From the NCBI GenBank assembly GCA_010092855.1, contig JAADYV010000451.1:1-36726 (forward strand): DNA of 36,726 nt. Reading direction: 5' to 3'. Positions 33,548 to 36,726 of this stretch are shown here, in pieces. Below the pieces are notes generated by a model, which was given only the letters and a program-made list of their open reading frames with translations, was not told the origin of the DNA and searched no databases. The DNA is from Chloroflexota bacterium (lineage in GTDB: Bacteria; Chloroflexota; Anaerolineae; Aggregatilineales; Aggregatilineaceae). The position numbers and the translations under genes were made by a program. Positions within the stretch are counted from its first letter, which is position 1, and every line of letters starts with the position of its first letter.

Positions 33548-34301
33548 TCGGCGCACCACGCGCGATTATACGCCCTGGCTGGCCATGCTGGGCTTGTGGC
33601 TGGCGGTGTTGATTGCCACGCCGATCGCTGGGTGGGTGGCGGGAGACGCCACCTTCCCCACCATGGCGTCTTTGGGTGTTGTAGCCCAGGCTAGCGTGAC
33701 CCTGATGGCCTTGGCCGGAGTGTGGCCAGTGGCACGACTGGTGCGCGCCGTGCTGATCGTGGTAACGGGAACGTGGGCGGTCGAGGCGCTGGGCATTGCC
33801 ACCGGATTCCCGTTCGGACATTATGAGTACACTGACGCGCTGCAACCGCAGGCCGCGGGCGTGCCGCTGTTGATTCCGCTGGCGTGGCTGATGATGCTAC
33901 CCCCGGCGTGGGCGGCAGCGGGCGCGTTGGTGCCAAACGTATCCGATTGGCGCGGGCGGATCGCATTCGCCATGCTGAGTGGGCTGGCCTTCACTGCCTG
34001 GGACCTGTACCTCGATCCGCAGATGGTGGAACGCAAGTTGTGGGTCTGGAACCAGGGCGGGGCATATTTCGGCATCCCGTTGGTGAATTTCGTGGGCTGG
34101 TGGACCACGGCGACCCTGTTGACGCTGCTCATCGGACCGGACCAACTCCCACGCCTGCCTTTGCTGGCAATCTACACCCTGACGTGGGCGTTTCAGGCGG
34201 TCGGGTTGGGTGTGTTCTGGGGGCAGCCGGGTCCCGCACTGGCCGGATTCGCGGGAATGGGCGTATTGGTGTGGCTAGCGTGGCGTAAGGAGCGGAGTTA
34301 G
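33537..34301 (+). CDS. cruF: CruF-type carotenoid 1,2-hydratase (DUF422 family)
   Basis: 254 aa, about seven TM helices. Family marks are WAVEALGIATGFPFGHYEYT, FTAWDLYLDPQMV and WVWNQGGAYFGIPLVNFVGWW, which hold the conserved polar and acidic residues of the DUF422/CruF family. CruF adds water to the psi-end of a carotene, giving the 1'-hydroxyl to which a sugar can be attached. The track start at 33438 is out of frame with the previous gene's end; ATG 33537 has GGAG 5 nt ahead and fits. ATG 33534 is possible too. Next in the operon: plsY-like, glycosyltransferase and desaturase. Confidence 0.86.
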   Translation: MLIDRRTTRDYTPWLAMLGLWLAVLIATPIAGWVAGDATFPTMASLGVVAQASVTLMALAGVWPVARLVRAVLIVVTGTWAVEALGIATGFPFGHYEYTDALQPQAAGVPLLIPLAWLMMLPPAWAAAGALVPNVSDWRGRIAFAMLSGLAFTAWDLYLDPQMVERKLWVWNQGGAYFGIPLVNFVGWWTTATLLTLLIGPDQLPRLPLLAIYTLTWAFQAVGLGVFWGQPGPALAGFAGMGVLVWLAWRKERS

Positions 34302-34909
34302 TGGACGTTCTCGTCTGGACAGTGATCGCGTTTGTGGCCGGATCGATTCCGTTCTCGGTTCTCATCGGGCGTTATGCACTCAAGAAGGACATCCGGCGCT
34401 ATGGTGACCATAACCCTGGTGCAACCAACGTCATTCGCGCCGGGGGTTGGCGCTGGGGGGCGCTGGCGATCATGGCGGATTTCTTGAAGGGCGCGCTGCC
34501 GGTGGGCCTGGCATGGTTCGCTGCCGGGATTGACGATGCGCGCATCGTTCCGGTGGCGGTAGCTCCGGTGGCCGGACATGCGTTTTCGCCCTGGTTGGGT
34601 TTCCGGGGCGGCAAGGCTGTCGCCGCGACCTTTGGTATCTGGGCTGGGCTAACATTGGGCGAGGGGCCGATTCTGATGGGGCTGCTGCTGCTGATTGGCT
34701 TCAATTTGTTCGAAGTCGACGCCTGGGCGGTGATGTTTATGCTGGGCGGGCTGGGCGCGCACTTGCTGCTCAATCATCCCGATCCCGCGCTGCTGGGCAC
34801 CTGGGCGGGCAACGTCGCCATCACCGGCTGGAAACACCGCACTGGACTCACCCAATCGCCGGGCATGAAACCCTGGCTGCGGCAGCGCCTGGTCAGGAGC
34901 GAGACATGA
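34301..34909 (+). CDS. plsY: PlsY-like glycerol-3-phosphate acyltransferase
   Basis: 202 aa, about five TM helices. Three PlsY motifs are seen: GSIPFSVLIGR, GDHNPGATNVIRAGG (with the conserved N-P-G) and GHAFSPWLGFRGGKAVA. PlsY moves an acyl chain from acyl-phosphate to sn-glycerol-3-phosphate at the membrane. GTG start with AAGGAG about 9 nt upstream, sharing one base with the cruF TAG. Placed between two carotenoid genes, so either it is the housekeeping PlsY trapped in this operon or a paralogue that acylates a pigment glycoside; the latter is inference. The C-terminal 30 residues (WKHRTGLTQSPGMKPW) are unusual. Confidence 0.9.
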   Translation: MDVLVWTVIAFVAGSIPFSVLIGRYALKKDIRRYGDHNPGATNVIRAGGWRWGALAIMADFLKGALPVGLAWFAAGIDDARIVPVAVAPVAGHAFSPWLGFRGGKAVAATFGIWAGLTLGEGPILMGLLLLIGFNLFEVDAWAVMFMLGGLGAHLLLNHPDPALLGTWAGNVAITGWKHRTGLTQSPGMKPWLRQRLVRSET

Positions 34910-36036
34910 TGGTCGTCTGGCTGGCGGTGACGCTCGCCCTTACCGTTCTGATGCTGACCGCGCTGCTTAATACTCTCACGTTTCCCCGCTTGCGTGCTCG
35001 CCAACCGGACCATACGCCTTCTGTCTCGATCCTGATCCCGGCCCGCGATGAAGCCGCCGTGATCGGGGCCACCATTCAGCGCCTCTTGAAACAACGTTAT
35101 CCCGACTATGAAATCCTGGTATTGGACGACCATTCCAGCGACGGCACCGCGCAGGTTGCGCGCGACACTGCTGGAAACGATCCCCGCGTGCGTGTGCTGG
35201 CCGGAGAGCCGCTGCCCGTTGGCTGGGCGGGCAAAAACTGGGCCTGCCACCAGCTTGCTGCTGCCGCACAGGGCGAGGTGCTGGTTTTCACCGACGCGGA
35301 TGTTCGCTGGGAACCGGACGCACTGCCGGGCGTAGTGGCGCTGTTGGAGCAGCAGCGCGCAGGGATGCTGACCGTCTGGCCGACGCAGGAGACGCGGACG
35401 GGGGCGGAGCGGCTGGTGGTGCCGTTGATGTCGATGGCCATTATCGCTTATCTGCCAGAGATCATGGTTCGGTTGTCGCCCTGGTCAGCATTTGCGGCGG
35501 CCAATGGGCAGTGTCTCGTCTTCCGCCGGGAAGCCTATCTCGCCAGCGGCACCCACGAGGCAGTTCTCAGCGATGTGGTCGAAGATGTCGCCCTGGCACG
35601 ACGAGCCAAGCGCGCCGGGCAGCGGCTGGTCATGGTCGATGGCAGTGGGCTGGTTGGCTGCCGGATGTACACGGGTTGGAACCAGGTACGCGACGGTTTC
35701 GCCAAGAATATCCTGGCCGGGCACGGCAACAGCCTGGTGTTCCTTGCGCTTTCGACCGTGTTCCACTGGTCGGTCTTCATCGCGCCCTGGGTGTGGCTGG
35801 CGCTGGGAGGATGGGTTACCATTGGTCCATTGTGGCCCGGCTGGGCGCTGATCCTGGTTAGCCTTGGCATTGGAGTCCGGGCGTTGAGCGCGGCTGTTAC
35901 CCGCCAGCGGTTGGTGGATGCGCTGCTGATCCCGGTGTCCACCATGCTGATGACGATCATCGCGGCGCGGTCAGCCTGGTGGCGGCTGCGTCATGGTGGC
36001 CCCCAATGGAAAGGGCGCGTGATCAAGCCTGCATGA
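34906..36036 (+). CDS. GT2 glycosyltransferase, CruG/CrtQ-like
   Basis: 376 aa. An N-terminal TM helix (about 3-24), then a GT-A domain: PSVSILIPARDEAAVIGATI, VLDDHSSDGT and the metal-binding DxD region VLVFTDADVRWEPDAL, with acceptor-side VVEDVALARRAKRAG, then three or four C-terminal TM helices. Linked by ATGA to plsY and placed after cruF, which in other bacteria is paired with cruG, a carotenoid 2'-O-glycosyltransferase. A role in adding a sugar to a hydroxylated carotenoid is likely but not proved; membrane lipid glycosylation is the alternative. The product is an integral inner-membrane protein. Confidence 0.88.
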   Translation: MMVVWLAVTLALTVLMLTALLNTLTFPRLRARQPDHTPSVSILIPARDEAAVIGATIQRLLKQRYPDYEILVLDDHSSDGTAQVARDTAGNDPRVRVLAGEPLPVGWAGKNWACHQLAAAAQGEVLVFTDADVRWEPDALPGVVALLEQQRAGMLTVWPTQETRTGAERLVVPLMSMAIIAYLPEIMVRLSPWSAFAAANGQCLVFRREAYLASGTHEAVLSDVVEDVALARRAKRAGQRLVMVDGSGLVGCRMYTGWNQVRDGFAKNILAGHGNSLVFLALSTVFHWSVFIAPWVWLALGGWVTIGPLWPGWALILVSLGIGVRALSAAVTRQRLVDALLIPVSTMLMTIIAARSAWWRLRHGGPQWKGRVIKPA

Positions 36037-36049
36037 TCGGAGCACAAAC

Positions 36050-36726
36050 GTGAGTACCGAATCCCCCATCCTCATTGTCGGCGCAGGCATCGGCGGGTTG
36101 AGCGCGGCCATCCACCTGGCAGCGGCAGGCCAGCGCGTCGTCGTGGTCGAGCAGAATGACCATGTGGGGGGCAAAATGGGTGAAATCCGGGCCGTTGGCT
36201 ACCGGTGGGATACCGGGCCATCGGTCATCACGATGCGGCACGTTTTCGAGGATTTATTCGCGCACGCGGGCCGCGAGCTTTCGCAATACCTGACGCTCCA
36301 GCCGGTCGATCCACTCACGCGCTATATTTACCCCGATGGCACGGTGCTCGATGTCACGCGCGATTTGCCGCACATGCTAGACCAGATCGCGGCGCTGGAT
36401 CAGCGTGATGTCGAAGGTTACCTGCGCTTTCTGGCGTATGCAGCCCGGCTGCACCGTATCACCGGGCCGGTGTTCATCTATGACCAGCCACCGACGTGGC
36501 GCAGCTTCCTGCGCGTTTCGCCCCGCGATGCGCTGCGCGTGGATGGGGTGCGCACGATGGCGCGTGCGGCGCGTAGTTTCGTGCGCTCGCCACACCTGCG
36601 CCAGTTGCTGGGTCGCTTCGCTACGTATGTGGGGGCCAGCCCGTACCAGGCTCCGGCCACGCTTAACGTGATCGCGCACGTCGAACTGTCTGGCGGGGTG
36701 TGGTATCCCCAGGGCGGCATCTACGC
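36050..36726 (+). CDS. crtI: CrtI-type carotenoid desaturase (partial, runs off the window)
   Basis: At least 225 codons, open to the end of the window; not in the ORF track. GTG start with GGAG 7 nt upstream. The N-terminus has the FAD-binding motif ILIVGAGIGGLSAAIHLAAAG, then VVVEQNDHVGGKMGEIRAVG and RWDTGPSVITMRHVFEDLF, all typical of the CrtI/CrtD/CrtO/CrtN amine-oxidase-like family. Later it has TRYIYPDGTVLDV and GRFATYVGASPYQAPATLNVIAHVELSGGVWYPQGG, as in phytoene desaturases. Which subtype (CrtI desaturase, CrtD 3,4-desaturase or another) cannot be settled from this part. Gap of 13 nt from the glycosyltransferase, same operon. Confidence 0.93.
   Translation, partial: MSTESPILIVGAGIGGLSAAIHLAAAGQRVVVVEQNDHVGGKMGEIRAVGYRWDTGPSVITMRHVFEDLFAHAGRELSQYLTLQPVDPLTRYIYPDGTVLDVTRDLPHMLDQIAALDQRDVEGYLRFLAYAARLHRITGPVFIYDQPPTWRSFLRVSPRDALRVDGVRTMARAARSFVRSPHLRQLLGRFATYVGASPYQAPATLNVIAHVELSGGVWYPQGGIY

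Noticed and set aside
1-36726. CRISPR array, tRNA, rRNA, insertion sequence or prophage
   Set aside because: No spaced direct repeats, cloverleaf, rRNA stretch, transposase, integrase or phage structural gene was seen in either strand.

Overview
The window looks like chromosomal DNA of a Chloroflexota bacterium, probably of the Anaerolineae / Aggregatilinea-like lineage. This is inferred from gene content and style: CUT1 sugar permeases with extra membrane hairpins, a topoisomerase I ending in GRYGPYV repeats, TPR-TM-TolB propeller proteins, a CruF-type carotenoid cluster and a lone CpaF ATPase. No marker RNA gene is present. I see no tRNA, rRNA, CRISPR array, insertion sequence, integrase or phage gene. 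Genes are tightly packed, many cistrons overlap by ATGA, and the longest gene-free stretch is about 270 bases.

Layout. (1) 1-5107: two CUT1 sugar ABC permeases. The MalF-like one carries about 850 extra extracytoplasmic residues, made of seven Calx-beta-like repeats and framed by two copies of a membrane hairpin. (2) 5228-7783 (-): topA. (3) 7939-12392 (-): alpha/beta hydrolase, a small beta-rich protein and a GH38 alpha-mannosidase, in transcription order. (4) 12598-12855: Trm112-like protein with a good promoter and a terminator. (5) 12990-15725: NB-ARC-like (STAND) ATPase with C-terminal TPRs. (6) 15749-18484 (-): cpaF, a MoeB-type adenylyltransferase and a rhodanese. (7) 18732-24493 (+): the most unusual region. 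Three paralogous membrane-anchored beta-domain proteins are followed by a bacterial E2-like protein, a JAB/MPN domain fused to a second E2-like (UBC) fold, an E1-like adenylating enzyme, a 99-aa disordered protein and a Nudix hydrolase. (8) 24735-25421: orphan OmpR-type response regulator. (9) 25452-30108 (-): four paralogous proteins sharing a TPR-like N-terminus and one TM helix; two of them add a TolB-like propeller. (10) 30365-32949: endonuclease III overlapping a soluble GAF-GAF histidine kinase. (11) 33080-36726 (+, runs off the end): a carotenoid-type operon (membrane protein, CruF, PlsY-like acyltransferase, GT2 glycosyltransferase, CrtI-type desaturase).

The best candidate for a little-described system is region 7. 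It has an E1, an E2 and a JAB component, which is the core of a ubiquitin-like conjugation pathway, but no recognisable ubiquitin-like modifier. The JAB metal site has Gln in place of the second His, and the operon starts with three homologous membrane proteins that could be anchors, scaffolds or substrates. Family assignments come from motifs read by eye; no database search was run.
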